NCBI GenBank assembly: GCA_905221605.1
Contig: CAJNDS010000879.1
Location: 758,501-822,500, forward strand
Direction: 5' to 3'
Source of the DNA: Symbiodinium natans
Taxonomy: Eukaryota > Sar > Dinophyceae > Suessiales > Symbiodiniaceae
DNA length: 64,000 bases
Shown in pieces: positions 24,558 to 36,100 of the stretch (position 1 is the first letter of the stretch; every line of letters begins with the position of its first letter). The notes beneath the pieces were generated by a model. It saw nothing but the letters and a program-made list of their open reading frames with translations, ran no database searches and was not told the DNA's origin. The position numbers and the translations under genes were made by a program.

Positions 24558-24682
24558 CAATCCCGATTGGCGATGTCAACCCAGCCCGCCGCCTTAGAAA
24601 GAGTAATTTTAATTTAGAAATCTAGGACTGGGTACGAAGGTCTACTAGATTCTACGTAAATCTCCTAATTTCTATTAACTTC

Positions 24683-24865
24683 TACTTCACTCTATGCAAT
24701 TCACTCTATGCACTTCACTCTATGCACTTCACTCTGTGCAATTCACACTATGCACTTCACTCTATGCAATTCACTCTATGCAATTCACTCTATGCACTTC
24801 ACTCTATGCACTTCACTGTATGCACTTCACTCTATGCACTTCACTCTATGCACTTCACTCTATGT
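24683..24865. repeat. 14-bp tandem repeat (CACTCTATGCACTT), about 13 copies
   Basis: The unit CACTCTATGCA(C/A)TT is repeated with few changes and no interruption. It contains the TATGCACTT word found scattered at 22.4-22.7 kb. Confidence 0.95.
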
Positions 24866-25434
24866 TGTTGGGTCAGAGGGCTCCGCACGGAAGAACCCTT
24901 CGCGATGCTTTCGGGAAAAGCTATAAGCTTCACATCCGGCAGCGCGCCAAAAACGATACAACCATGCACAACCTGCCATGGACAAATACCTCCAGCAAAG
25001 AATCGTGATATATCCGGATGGCAACGTTGTCACAGGACGTGTTAAAGCGTAGCTGGGGCATTTTGAGCACAGCAGGCTGCGGGAGCGGGCTTTGCCTGGA
25101 TCCGGCTTCCGTGTGTGCTGTGACGAGGCGGGCAAGCAGTACACGACAGCAAAGACAGCACAAGCACTGCTGGTACCAGTATGAATTTTGTTGCGGCTTG
25201 AGTACACCGTGGGCCACCACATCCTGCCGTGCTCCGTCAGGCTTTGAGCCCTGCTCAGCAGTCCTTGGCACAGGCACTTCGCGGCATCGCCGCCTTGCCG
25301 CAGAAACGGAAGTTGCGGCATGTTGCGGCAATTCATGCTTTCTGAGAATGAGCACTTTGTTTGTTTAGGAAGTGAGCTTGGAATGCAGACACTACTGTTT
25401 GCACCTGCGCTGTCCCATGTCTATGTCCATGCAG

Positions 25435-28400
25435 CTGTCAGAAGCTTGATGAATAAGGTTGGCCAGAGCAACGTTGTGGAAAATGCAGACGAAACCGGCA
25501 CCATGGTGGGAAGAGGCCGTGCTATTGCTGTTGTCAGGCCCGGGACTTTGGACGAGGCTGTCCGGGTTCTGCGAGCCTGTGTTGCAGCAGACACTGCAAT
25601 CATTCCCCAAGGGGCAAAGACCGGTCTGACGGGCGGGTCTGTTCCCCGAGACTCTGGCTGCGATAGACCCTTCGTGATCATTAACATGAGACGGCTGCAG
25701 AAGATTCTTCCGATCGATGCTGGACAGCAGGTGCTATGCTTTGCTGGAGCAGGAATCTGTAGCCTACAAGAGGCCCTAAAGCCCCTGAATCGTGACTCTC
25801 ATTCCGTTCTGGGCTCCATATTTTTGAACCCTTCAGTGGCGGCCGGCATCGCCTTTGGCAGTGGTGGCACGCAGGTCCACAAGGGGCCGGCCTATACGGA
25901 TCGAGCGCTGTACTGCCGAGTTACGAAAGGTGGCGACGTAGAGGTGATTAACACGTTGGGTTTGAAAACTCCATCGGGCCAGGAAATTGTGCCGTTCCTG
26001 GATGAGGCTGAAGTGCTCACTGGCAAGGATGTGGACCCTACATGTCGCAGAGCAGCTTCGTGGCCGAACTATCCGAAGCACGTCACCAGCTTTGATGGCC
26101 AGGTTTCGAGGTATTGTTCTGACCTCGCGGGCGAAGATTGCAACCGATCTGAGGGCAAAGTCTTGATTCTAGCCACCGTTCACGACACATTCCCCATGCC
26201 CCGTGAGAGCAAGTTCGTCTGGATTTCCTGCAAAGACTTTGCAACTGCCAACTTGCTCAAGCGCAAAATCTTTAGTTCCCCAGACTGCTTGCCAAAGCAG
26301 TTCGAGTATTTGGGCCGTTCCCAATTTGACTGCTGTGATCGCGGTGGACGTGTCCTGATCAAGCTTATTGAGCTCCTGGGAATGATGAACTTGTCAGGCT
26401 TATGGAACTTCAAGCTGAAATTCGAGGCCTTGCCAATTCCTTTTGTCAACATTCTGGCAGATGCTCAGCTGGCAAATGTGCAGGAACTTTCACTTCAAAG
26501 CCTGGTCAGTGTTCAGCTAAGGACAAGGTTCTGTGGTACCTAAATCCGATCTTTCCCGAGTCCTTGCCGAAGCAGCTGATGCAGCAGGGCAGAGACTTTG
26601 ACCATCACCTGATCATGGAAATGACAGAGCCTCGAGCCCGCAGGAGTAAACCCCATCCTCGTTTTTGTAAAATTGTGTTTGCCTTTCAGTGTGAGATTCT
26701 CCAGGTTTGGCGGCGGTGAGCTGAAGCGCCTCGAGGCCAGCCTGCTTTCTTCTGCACAACAAGCTACTGTATCATGGCGATTTGTGGAGACTCGCTTGAC
26801 TTTTTCTGTGGAGATGTGTGGAGTGTAGGGAGGGGACGGCTTGACGTTGCAGTGTACTCGGTGTACTCTTGTATTTGTTGGGAGGCTTTGCTGGACAACA
26901 CCCTGGCCACTCTTCCTGAAGGTGTGGGACTTGCACAAGCTGTCTTTCGAGTCAGCACTTGGAAAGAGAGAGCTCTGAGTTCGAGATGGCCTGAACATCA
27001 GGTCAAGCCAAGAGCTACGTTTGTCGCAATGCCTCCCGGTGTGTCACAAATATTCGAAAATATCACTAGCGTATAGTACCAGTTAGTAGCAACAACAGTG
27101 GTCATGATAGTATTAGCAATCACGAAAGCTAGCTGGAGTTCAGCAGGGACATCGGTCCAACGCTACCTGTAGGTGACTTTATTAACGAGCCCTCAGAGTT
27201 GTCTTTCTATTGATAATTTCGGGGCACGGGGCGACGACGGCGGGGGGGACCAAGTGATTCTAGCACGTGTTGTGTTCGGCCATCTGGGGAATGTAGTGTA
27301 CATGGGGTTTCGTAGAGTGCTCGAGTATATCGAGTCTGTGTGCATACACAGTGTGTAGGGTAAATCGAGTACATAGCATGGACAAGACATCGAGTATAGT
27401 TATTCACAGCAACAGTTAAAGGTCGGGTGGGAAAGACGACGACGAAGAAGAAGAGGGATGGGATCGCCAGGAATGCAGCAAAGGGGTGGGTGAGGGGTTG
27501 CTCGAAGCCAGTTTAAGCTAGTTTTCGTTGTCCTCGGCGGGCCCCTGAAGTCTTACATGTATTAGCACACACACACACACATTGGACATATATATATATA
27601 TGTATATACATATACATATAGATATATATGGGCTATTTTTCTGCATATCTCTATATATGTATACATATTTCTAGGGATAGATGGGTAGATATTCGTAGAC
27701 ATATTCGTATATACATATACAGATACAGATACAAATACCTATATATGTTAGCAATAAACGATTAGCAGTCACAGACATGACCGCATAACAGAGAGGAGCA
27801 CTCTTCTGGAGCTTCTGAGGCCTTTGAGTCCTCGCGGGTGATGCTCTTCCGGTTCGCGGTTCAGCCCTCCATCCGGACCATGGCGGTGGGCACCGGCCAC
27901 CAGGGCTTGATCATTGACTACGCGATGCCCAAGAAGCTGGGCGCGCCCTTAGGGTTTAGGGTTTAGGGTTTAGGGTTTAGGGTTCGGGGTTTACACAAGA
28001 GCACATGTTGTGGGTGAAGTGAGAGTTGCTGGTCGTTTCAATGGTTTGAGATGACGGGAGCGTGAGGTTGGTGTGTGACCCCTAGCTGTGTGACCTCCCG
28101 CAAAACTCTTTGGACTCGGTCTATACGATACGCTCAGGAACTTCGACAAGATTCTGGAGCTGCCAGAAGACTGGGGCATTGAAATGCGCTGCCTTTGCTC
28201 ACACTTCGGCTGCAATGTGTTCCATGAGAGTCTTGTTCTACGGAAAGACGTCGATGCGGAGGTGCGGAGGGTTGTGCGATGAGATGTGGGAGTTTTGAGG
28301 TTGTGTTGTTCTCATGCTTCGCCCCTTTGCCGCTGTCTATATAGCAATAATATGAGACGTGGTCAAAATCACCGCCTGCTTATGTAGTAGAGGGGGTAGT

Positions 28401-28893
28401 TGTTTCGGCAAAACGCCGAGGATCGATAGGGGACGCGCTCAAATTAAATGATAGGGTAGTTTGATACGATAGGATACAGTATACAAGTGCGGTAGGTGAA
28501 AAACACGGAAAGCGATAGGGGACGCACAAATTCCAAAACAAGCAAGGCTTAAGCAAGTGTTTTGACGCCGAGTCATATGATGCCAGGCCGTAAAGAAGCA
28601 GATCAAGAAGTTCATTGAACGCAGCTTGGTTTGAACATTTTTGAGTACGGGATGGTTCATGGATTCTCTGCATCCAGCGCGTACGTAAACAACATGTGAT
28701 TTACTCCGGTCTAGATGACTTCTTCGATTGCTCGGCAGAGTCAGGCAGTGGTGGCAAACTCCCAGCAGAGCATGGACACGGGATTGAGTATGCAGCTCCC
28801 GAAGACACTCGACAAAGGTGGTGCAAGATCGACCCCACGAACTGCATGAATCCAGGAGTGGGTCAAACCTCGCGCTTGCGCAACTATGCTTGA
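25435..28893 (+). CDS. dld: D-lactate dehydrogenase, FAD-binding, bacterial Dld type
   Basis: This enzyme oxidises D-lactate to pyruvate and passes electrons to a quinone or similar acceptor. Six exon segments follow the family order. 25435-about 26470 holds the FAD-binding domain, with GLTGGSVP, HSVLGS and GPAYTDRAL matching the conserved flavin-binding stretches of Dld. About 26515-26628 has FPESLPKQL and DHHLIMEM. 26705-about 26800 has GGGELKRLE. About 27790-27949 has VMLFRFAVQPSIRTM. 28138-about 28277 has CSHFGCNVFHESLVL. About 28740-28893 has LPAEHGHGIEY, DPTNCMNPGVGQTSR and stop 28891-28893. The last three fit the Dld membrane-binding and C-terminal parts. The frame changes between about 26470 and 26520, so a short intron or a frameshift lies there. 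ATG 25320 opens the frame but lies in probable intron; a targeting exon may be at 21852. E. coli Dld (about 570 residues) is the closest family I know. Confidence 0.85.
27560..27745. repeat. (CA)n and TA-rich microsatellite in a Dld intron
   Basis: A CACACACACACACA run is followed by TATATATATATGTATATACATA and further ATACATAT/AGATAC words. AT content is far above that of the neighbouring exons. Confidence 0.9.
27950..27992. repeat. Interstitial telomere-type repeat (TTTAGGG)n
   Basis: About five consecutive TTTAGGG units, the last changed to TTCGGGG, start directly after the Dld exon that ends near 27949. TTTAGGG is the telomere repeat reported for dinoflagellates. Here it lies inside an intron, so it is interstitial and not a chromosome end. 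Confidence 0.93.
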
Positions 28894-29245
28894 TGCAAGC
28901 CGGCCGTTTCAATCATGTAGTCCTGTTGTCCGATCAAAGCTTTTGAAAGGCTGCCCCAACCAACTTCAACACCGTGTTCCTTTCAACGGGCCATGTACAG
29001 CACGGGCACTATGTGCAGATCAAGCGCAACGGGCGACGGACAGCTGTGAAAACGAATCGTCCCCATGCCATGACGCGCATGATGGAACTGGAGTGTGTGA
29101 CAACCCTGTCGGGGCTTGTACAGCTTTTTGGCATTACCCCTATCTTCCAGTCCATGGCATGACCTGCATCGTCTGACGGAGACACACTGTTCAGACCAAC
29201 GAAAACTGCAGCGTGTTTGGCCCAAGACCTTCTGCTGCCCGCAAC
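28894..29245. other. Spacer between dld and psaE
   Basis: The gap is 352 bases. A + frame reads through about 28966-29166 without a stop, but I recognise nothing in it, and the short distance to the psaE start suggests it is 5' flanking sequence. Confidence 0.4.
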
Positions 29246-30108
29246 ATGGCTCGTGCCTTCTCCGTCACTTGGATGGTTCAACTTTGGCGTGTAAGACGTA
29301 GCTGGTGTATGTCACTTGCACCTTTTGTCATCCTTGTCACCTTTGTCCTGTAGGTCCTCTTCCTGGCGACAGCCTGCGCGTTGGCGGCCTGGTGCGCGGC
29401 ACCGAGCAGCTTCGTCGGCCCCTCCGCCACCAGTTCGGTGCAGCCTCGGACGGTGCTGCGGGCGCAGATCTCAGAATGTAGACCAACCATAATCAACCTT
29501 AGTTATGTGAATGTCTGGTGGAAGTAGACAACAGCCTGAGGCGGCCCCAAAGAAGAAGGCTAAGGGACCTTGGGTTGGTCCCAAGCACCTTGCCTATCCT
29601 TGCATGATGTTAATTTCATGAACTTCGCTGATTCTCATGACAAGAGGGTTTCAAGTCCACGTGCAGCCAAGGAAAGGATCCTGGGTTAAGATCTTGAGGC
29701 CTGAGTCCTATTGGTTCCAGACGCGAGGGCAGGTAGTGATGCTTGCCTGCATTGCTATGAAATCCGATATTTCCAAGAAGACATGCATGTGTCACACATG
29801 CACACGCCATTCGCAGTCCAGTCGCGTTTGCCCTGAGGAATGTGAACCAGAAGCCGGAGGTGAAGTATCCGGTCACCGTGAAGTTTGACCGGGTGAACTA
29901 TGCGCTAATTGGCAGCACAGGATCGGGACATGTCAAGAGGGCAAAATTACACGGGTGATTGGTGGCCCCATTTGAGTTACACCGGCTCGTTGTCTTGAAT
30001 CCTTATGCCCATAGCGGCATCGTTTCCCAGCGTCTAAGGAACGTCAACACAAACGGCTTTGCCCTCTGGGAGGCGGAAAGCGTACGATACCTGAGACTGT
30101 GCGACTGA
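29246..30108 (+). CDS. psaE: Photosystem I reaction centre subunit IV, plastid-targeted
   Basis: PsaE is a small stromal subunit of photosystem I that helps dock ferredoxin. Six exons fit one frame: 29246-29263 (MARAFS), 29354-about 29472 (hydrophobic leader LFLATACALAAWCAAPSSFV, then GPS), about 29535-29585 (PEAAPKKKAKGPWVGPK), 29667-29737 (GSWVKILRPESYWF, the PsaE hallmark), 29838-29903 (KYPVTVKFDRVNY) and 30039-30108 (NVNTNGFALWEAE, stop TGA 30106-30108). The leader followed by FVGP is the signal plus transit peptide layout of peridinin plastids. The mature part matches the roughly 60-residue SH3-like PsaE fold, plus a Lys/Pro-rich N-terminal arm and about eight extra C-terminal residues. 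Joining exons 4-5 needs a GA donor and exons 5-6 a GC donor; both give exact family spacing. Confidence 0.92.
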
Positions 30109-31067
30109 TATGTGCAGCTTTCCTGTACACTCTGGTGCACCTCCGTACATAGCCCTCAGTGAGCCGTACACAACTCGTAATCTGGTATGCATGCCGTGCA
30201 GCTTACCACAACGCACGGAGTTCAAGACAGATTCCCAGGCAATTGGCCTGTGTGTTACATTGACAGGGTTGGGCTGGACTGGGGCGTCGCTTAGGAGGCT
30301 CACAATGCCCTCTTTCGCCCAGCTTGACTTGCCCGGAGAGGGAGACGAGACATGGCGAAACCCGTACGGCGTAGGCATACCGCAGCCATTCAGACGTCCA
30401 GAGCAGTTTTTTTAAAGTTGCAGACGCATCAAGAAGCTTTCAGAGTGCCCATCTCTGCTCACAAGCATGCTGTGCCAGGTCATCGAGGCTCCGGCCCCAG
30501 GCCCTGGCGAGGTGTGAGGGGCAGCTGGGTTGCCTGCGGCACTGCGGACCACTTTGCCACCGTGTAGAGAATCATGAGCATCGCTCAACAGGAATGAGGC
30601 AAGGCTTGTGTACCAAACGGAGGCGAGTTAGATTCTGTTGCTGTTTCGGTACTTCGGTACACAAAAATGAGTGGGCCGTTTTTTGAACAACAACTGCGCC
30701 AGAAAAGGTTGGCGCTGCGATCTTGCGCAAGCAGCACAAGAGCTCCAAAAGAATTGGGGATCGAATGACGGATTGCTGTCCTGCTGCGTTTTAATGAATT
30801 ATTGCTAGCTATGAAACCCCTTGATAGAACGGCGTATACAACAGCAATTCTCACAACCCCGCAGCAGCATCATCAAGTAGCTGACCATGTGTACGCCGTT
30901 CTGGCAGCCATTGTGTTCAAGGAGAACTGGCAGTGGACAGGATCTTGCAAGACTGCTAGGCTGCCATTGGCCATGCCAATAACCGTCAATTGCACTTGCT
31001 CTCTCTAGACATTGGGTGCAGATCCAACGGCCCATCCTTGGGGGCGAACTTGAGCTACCACTACCCA

Positions 31068-31158
31068 TCTCTGCGCATCTCTACACATCTCTTACGCGAC
31101 TCTACACATCTGTACACATCCCTACACATCTCTACACATCCCTACACATCTCTACACG
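31068..31158. repeat. 10-bp tandem repeat (CTACACATC-T/C)
   Basis: The word CTACACATCT or CTACACATCC repeats about eight times with small changes, starting from CTCTGCGCATCT. Confidence 0.85.
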
Positions 31159-31954
31159 GGACACGAAGTAAATCCGTTGCGTCGGGTGCCGGCGCCTGCA
31201 GAGTTTGCAGGAATGGTTGAGGCCCCAAAACTGGGAGTGTACATCGGGAGTGCCAGAGATGTCACGTGCCCTGGAGACCACGCCCTTTGGCCGCATTTTT
31301 TTGTTTTGTTCATCGGCCACTTTGTTCAAGATATGGCGTTCAGCAAGCTCCATGGCGAAGCGTGTGCGTGTGAGAGGCAAGGCATGTCGGGGCTAAGGTC
31401 ACGTACGAGTTTGTCCTTCACAACGCCCATAGGCCCCTGCAGTGAAGACGAGGGGAAGTGATGCAAAGACCTTGCGCCGCCTTGTCAGATGTTCCTTGGA
31501 GTGCATCCCGCAGCTGAACTACTTCGAGGGCGGTCAACCGCCCTGGAGGTGTGAGGGCAACTATGAGGCCAGTGCACCGATGTGGCTAGCGCCTATCACG
31601 GTGCCTCGTGTCAGAGATGTGAGACCCAAACCGGAAGGTGGACGATGACGAAATCATCATGGAGGCCTCTCGTTGTTCAGGAGAGCATTGCGCCCGCCAT
31701 CTTATCGCACAGAGCTTGCTTATCAATAGATGTCAGTAGGGACACTGGCCAACATGTTGTTGATCATAGGATGACCTAAGGTCCTTGAAAGGGGCTTCTA
31801 AGTAAAATCTCCGTGACCCTCCACTCAGGCCTCCGTGGACGCTTCACTCCTGAACTTAAAGCTAGCTCACCTCCGTCAAGCTGCAGGCCTAGACTGAATC
31901 CCCCCTCTACTCCAAAAAACAAAAAATCTGGGACGCTCTAGAAAGAAGTTTCCC

Positions 31955-32250
31955 GGCCCTAAACGAAATTAGGGGGGAGATGCTGGGCTGAAGCCGGGCC
32001 CTGAAGCCCTGGGGCCTTTGGGCTGAAGCCACGGCTTTCCGACCTGAGTTTTTTGGCCTTAAGGCCTGAAGTTTTCCTGCCTTCCTGGGCTGAGCCTGAG
32101 AGAGTACCTGAGTTTTTGGAACCAGCAAAGGGCAAACGGGGTTCAGACTGCAGCTCCCCCAATGACAAATAGTTCCCGCCCAAACAACTTGGGCTTATAG
32201 CGAGTGCTCAAGCAAACCTACCGGGCTAGCCCGTGCGCCTTTTTGTGGCC
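31955..32250. repeat. Degenerate GGCC/CCTGAAG-rich repeat
   Basis: GGGCTGAAGCC, GGCCTGAAG and CCTTAAGGCC words recur with changes. It is similar in wording to 15.47-15.69 and 56.2-56.4 kb and probably belongs to the same decayed dispersed family. Confidence 0.35.
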
Positions 32251-32345
32251 TCATTTCGCAAGGAAACCCAAAAATGTTTAGATGAAGCCGGCCGGCTTAG
32301 CTTTCTGGATTCTTCGGGCTTGGCTCCCTAAGGTTCCTGCTGAGG

Positions 32346-32372
32346 CAGAGAGAGAGAGAGAGAGAGAGAGAG
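32346..32372. repeat. (GA)n microsatellite
   Basis: An uninterrupted GA run of about 13 units. Confidence 0.92.
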
Positions 32373-33134
32373 CTCTGCACCTGAGAAAAAGAACCAGCAG
32401 GGGTAACGAAGGGCCGGCCTCAGGCCTACCCCCTAAACTGAGTACATCCATCCGTAGATATAAAACAAACCCCAGAAGAGTAGGGCTTTAGGATTCAGAG
32501 GGCCGTGCCAAAGTGTCGCGAAAGGATGCGAAAGGAGTTTGTCACAAAAACTGCACTTTTGGGACAATGCAAGTTAGACCAACTGCCAGATGATTTAGAC
32601 GGCCAAATCCAATAAGCTTCAGGAAGTCTGCAAAGGGTATAATGAATAGAATCCCTCAACATTGGGGGGGGCTGGGGGCGGACGGGGGGGGGGTGGGATT
32701 CGGATCCTTTACTATGACCTGAGTCTGAGGTCACGAAGCAAGACGTGAGAGGACCGCGCCGCGACACTGATGTTGCAGCCTGAGAATCTCAGACATTCAG
32801 TCCTTGGAATTCTGCTTTGCATGCACGACTTGTCCTTCCCAAAGGTGAAGTTGGAGGTGTCCGGCCCAAGCCAAGTCCTGTACAGGACCACACGCCTCAG
32901 CTGGGCCAGCGCCTAGGTTTCAGAACATGTCTTTGCATCTCTTTGCAGAGCTTGCTGCGCATGCACGTGGCTGGAATGGTGCAGTGCAGAATGTGTAGAT
33001 ATGATGATTCTTGGTGAAGCTCCAGGTCGGCGCTCCTCCGGCTCTTCCTTCGCAGGACCCTGTGAAGGTTAAGCAGGTGCTGCTCCCGGAGGAACAGACA
33101 CGGGAACCGTTGGGAACAGTCGGGTCCTCGAAGC

Positions 33135-36100
33135 CGTGAGGCACAGCTGCAGAAGGAGGAGGAGGAAGCGGCGAAGCGAAAGACCGAGCTCGAGGCAGCC
33201 CGGGAGGACCGCTCAGGATTCGTGGATGTTTTTGTGCCTGAACTTGCCGAATCTTGCAGCCTTTGTAGGAGCTGGACCGAGAACGGTTGCGGCAAGAAGA
33301 GCAAGCCAACAGGGAGAAGGTGCAGTTGGAGCAGCTGCGTGCTGAGCTGCGGCAGCAACAGGCCGCCCAGGAGGCCCCGACGATGCAGGGCCCATCGAGC
33401 GCTACTGGTGACGCAGATCGTAGCAGTGCCATTTTGCAGTGCCTTTCGAGTCCTGCGCCGTGAGGCAGAGGCATCGCAGCGAAGAGAAGAGCTGGAGAAG
33501 CAGAAGGAGGAGCTGCGGCGCATGGAGGAGGCAGGGTGGTACTCGTAGTTGACGAAGTCGTCGGTCACCCGGTCTTCCATTTCGTTCCAAGATTCGAAGC
33601 GTTGGCTGTTCGTGGTCCTTTCCCTGCCGTTTTAGGAGAAGCAGGCCCTGCTGGAAAGGCGCTCCGCAGAGGAGAACCGAAGAAGCCTGATGTTGTTTGT
33701 CGCTTTTGCTCCCCTAATCGCCACCATCGCCACCATCGAAGTGCAGGAGCAGGAGCGCAAGGAGGCTGCGGAGCGCGAGGCGCAGCGTGTCCAGGAGGCA
33801 CGTCGTGTCGCTTTGGCACGGTATCTCTTGTTGTTGTGGCCTATTGTGACTTATTTTTCGTAACTCGTCTTCGCCTCAATGAAAAAGGAGCTGCAGCGAC
33901 AGCGCGAGGAGTTGAGGGCCCTGGAGGAGGAACGCCAGGACTCGAGATGACCAGGGCTTGTCAAAGTTCGCTTTCATCCGATTCATCTTGCCCATGAGCT
34001 GCACCTTCTCCGGTGCCACAGGAGCTGGCACAACGTGAAGAGAAGGAGCTTCAGCGTCGGAGGGAGGACTCAACTGCGGTGGCTGTGTAGAGTTCGTATT
34101 CGATTCTACTGCTCGTCGTGCTGACAATGGCGTGCTGAACTCAATTTTCCCCGAAATTTACATACGAGGCGCAGGGCCTCTCAACCAAACCTGATTGTGC
34201 GCTGGGAGTTGCTGGGTAGCAGTGCAAGGGCACTCTCCCGTCTGACCTCCGGATGCACACACACACACATACACAGAAGAACCGTCCCTCCCCCTGGCTC
34301 AGAGAGCGCTTTCCTGGATGCCCCAATCAGTTCTGTGAAGTGAAGCACACATTGACCTGGTTGTCTCTGGAATGGTTTTGCTCATGCTGCATGAAACTTT
34401 AGCTGCAGGACATATTTCATACACCACTTTCCCGAAGACTACGAAAACACTTCATCAGATCTCTCGTGCGCAGGAACGGGAGCAGGAGGCGCAACGACTT
34501 ACAGCTGAGGCGTGCTTTGAGATTGGCTGATTTCATTATAGTGAGCCTTAGCAATCCCATCGGAGGGTCGATGAGCAGGCAGACAGGCAGCGTGCAGAGC
34601 TGCAGCGGCGCCGTGAGGAGCTGCAAGCAGTGGAGGCACGAAACTAACTTTGATTTCACCGGCGTACTCGTCGTTGCTTAGGTGTGTCTTTGTACGTGGT
34701 TAGGCCGCCAGGGAAGAGGCCCTTGCGAAGAAGATTGAGGAGGACAGCGCGAGCAAACTTTGGACTTTGGCGGTGCTCTCGGTTCACCTTTAAAAAACGG
34801 TTCCACAACAGAAGGAGCAACGCTTTTCTGCAGAGCTGCAGAAGTGGGCGGAGCAGCAGCAAGAGGCAAGGTGAGGATCCCCGCTCTACTTGTAAGCGAC
34901 TTTGGCTCCCTGGCTCAGGCTTTGCGCCAGCACAGGGATGAACTTCGTGCTCTGGAGGCTGACTGCAATTCGCCTGATGCGCTCACAGGCTTGGGATAAG
35001 GTTTCTTCTGCAGGCTGAAAGGGAGGAGCTCCTGCGCGGAAAGCTGGCAGAGCAGCAAAGACTGCGAGAGGCTGGTGCTCCCATCTGCGACATGCTCAAA
35101 TGTCTGAACTTTGAGAGCCACTGGCCGAACCTCTCGCCAGGACGAGGAGACTGAGGCCCAGCGAGCAGCTGAGGCCTGTGCGCTCAAAATCTGCGGACCT
35201 TTTGGACCTTTCGCATTTGAACCTCAGATGCTTGCAGAAGCTACTCGTCTAAATTGGGGCAAGTGCGCGCAGTGGCTGCAGGCACGTCGGCAGCGTGCTG
35301 AAGAAGCCGCACAGGCGGAATCGGAGATCCGTCGTCAGCGTGGGGAACTGATGCAGAATCGTGTGGAGTCCGCTTCCGGCTTTTGGATGGTTTAAGCGAA
35401 TTTTGCCCCATATCGACAACCTTAAGACAGGACCAGAAGAGGGGGTTTCACGTTCAGCAGAGGCCTCTGCCAGCCAGATATCCGTGACTAGCCGTTGACT
35501 ACTGGATCTGGAAGAGTGCTGCCCGAATGTTGTGAGTAGATATTCTGCAGCCCAGAAGACACCAATGTGCTCAGACAAGAGAACACCCTTCTCCAGCAAT
35601 GGCGCAGTTGCATAGTTACCTAGTTGCCGAGACCTTATTGTGCCAAGCTTTTGCAAAGGTGAAGAGCTAGAGGCACTCGAAGCAGAAACGAATTCTGCCA
35701 GGAGGCGCGAACACTGTCACGGGAGACCAGCAGGGTTTGCAGGGTTTGCAGGGTTTGTGGATGTTGAGCTGCCACACCACCTACGGAACTGCCTTGGCTC
35801 TTTCGGAGGCAGAAGGAGGACGAAGAGCGTCGCCTTGAACAAGAACAAGCCGCGCGCACAGCACAATTGAAGATGCTGAGGCTTCTGGCTTCGCAAGCAT
35901 GGGCTCCAGGACTAAACTTCTTGCTACGCACATGTGTAAATCACACACCGTCATTTGCAGATATGCCGGTGCCAACGAAGCTGTTCCGGTGAGGCTTCTA
36001 TCTGCAAGTCTGTCAGTCTGCGCGTGGTCGCCAGCCCCAATTCCCCGAAGCCGCTTCTCGATTGACAATACCACGTCCCAAGAGCCTACAGGAATATACG

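Larger units (their letters stand above)
30109..33134. other. Gene-poor stretch between psaE and the coiled-coil exons
   Basis: No gene is recognised. Two + frames look somewhat protein-like and could be exons of an unknown gene: about 31196-31396 (core LQEWLRPQNWECTSGVPEM) and 31442-31648 (core TLRRLVRCSLECIPQLNYF). The rest is repeat-rich: a 10-bp array at 31068-31158, degenerate GGGCCTGAAGCC words at 31960-32130, a GA run at 32346-32372 and G runs at 32666-32692. Confidence 0.4.

Noticed and set aside
25320-25434. ATG 25320 as the Dld start
   Set aside because: The residues from this ATG to about 25434 do not resemble the Dld N-terminus, and GCAG at 25431-25434 is a good acceptor placed where family similarity begins.
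27950-27992. A chromosome end
   Set aside because: The TTTAGGG tract is only about 40 bases and lies inside an intron with coding exons of the same gene on both sides.
32897-33580. 227-codon Ser/Leu/Gln/Arg-rich frame on the - strand
   Set aside because: It is the antisense shadow of the Glu/Arg/Gln-rich coiled-coil exons, which have splice signals and heptad pattern on the + strand.
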